From Sulfurimonas sp. (GTDB lineage Bacteria > Campylobacterota > Campylobacteria > Campylobacterales > Sulfurimonadaceae): DNA of 5,714 nucleotides. The stretch covers positions 1-5,714 of the forward strand of contig JAMOMX010000434.1 in assembly GCA_027066935.1 (NCBI GenBank). Reading direction: 5' to 3'. A model generated the notes under the pieces. The model made no database searches and had not been told where the DNA came from. It saw nothing but the letters and a program-made list of their open reading frames with translations. Every line of letters begins with the position of its first letter. Position 1 is the stretch's first letter. Positions 5,656 to 5,714 of the stretch are shown piece by piece. The translations under genes were made by a program, and so were the position numbers.

Positions 5656-5714
5656 TAATTGTTATTAATCTTTTGATTTTAGAACTATTTATGTTATGTT
5701 AAAATACTGAAAGA

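Noticed and set aside
5653..5667. TAATAA-TTG-TTATTA hairpin followed by a short T-run, considered as a terminator
   Set aside because: The stem has no G-C pair, the T-run is interrupted, and no intact gene ends there; likely chance in AT-rich DNA.
5673..5700. TTGATT and TATGTT with 16 bases between, considered as a promoter for a gene beyond the right edge
   Set aside because: Each hexamer matches consensus at only four of six bases and no gene start is visible in the window.

Overview
The window reads as a chromosomal stretch from an AT-rich Gram-negative bacterium. My best guess is a Campylobacterota member of the Sulfurimonas/Sulfurovum/Arcobacter type. The reasons are the strong A/T bias and A- or T-ending codons, a c-type cytochrome gene, lipoprotein signal peptides, and a transposase remnant that resembles REP-associated proteins I know from that group. 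The placement is inference; no marker gene settles it.

Layout: (1) Positions 1-161, minus strand, hold the first 53 codons of a secreted c-type cytochrome with one CXXCH motif, running off the left edge. (2) Positions 162-504 are a very AT-rich divergent intergenic region with an 11-bp inverted repeat, a 10-bp direct repeat and a weak promoter candidate. (3) Positions 505-2937, plus strand, encode an 810-residue lipoprotein: three PKD-like domains, three cadherin-like/bacterial Ig repeats, and a C-terminal domain of about 218 residues that I do not recognise. A clear hairpin terminator follows the stop codon. (4) Positions 2938-3143 are intergenic and carry one copy of a 14-bp element. (5) Positions 3144-5468, plus strand, encode a 774-residue lipoprotein starting at GTG: DUF5011-like domain, right-handed parallel beta-helix, second DUF5011-like domain, and a PPC-like C-terminal domain. 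(6) Positions 5469-5714 hold an A/T palindrome at the stop, a second copy of the 14-bp element, and a decayed N-terminal fragment of an IS200-like/REP-associated tyrosine transposase.

The two large genes lie in tandem, but a terminator and 206 bases separate them, so they are probably transcribed separately. Both products should be exported, lipidated and built from extracellular beta-sandwich modules. The first looks like an adhesion or surface stalk protein. The second looks like a carbohydrate-binding or carbohydrate-cleaving beta-helix protein with no demonstrable catalytic site. A shared role at the cell surface is plausible, but nothing in the sequence proves it.

I see no RNA gene, CRISPR array or complete mobile element, and no known defence system. 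The most interesting points are the 14-bp elements flanking the beta-helix gene next to a transposase relic, the composition change inside the first lipoprotein gene together with its recently duplicated repeats, and its unrecognised C-terminal domain.
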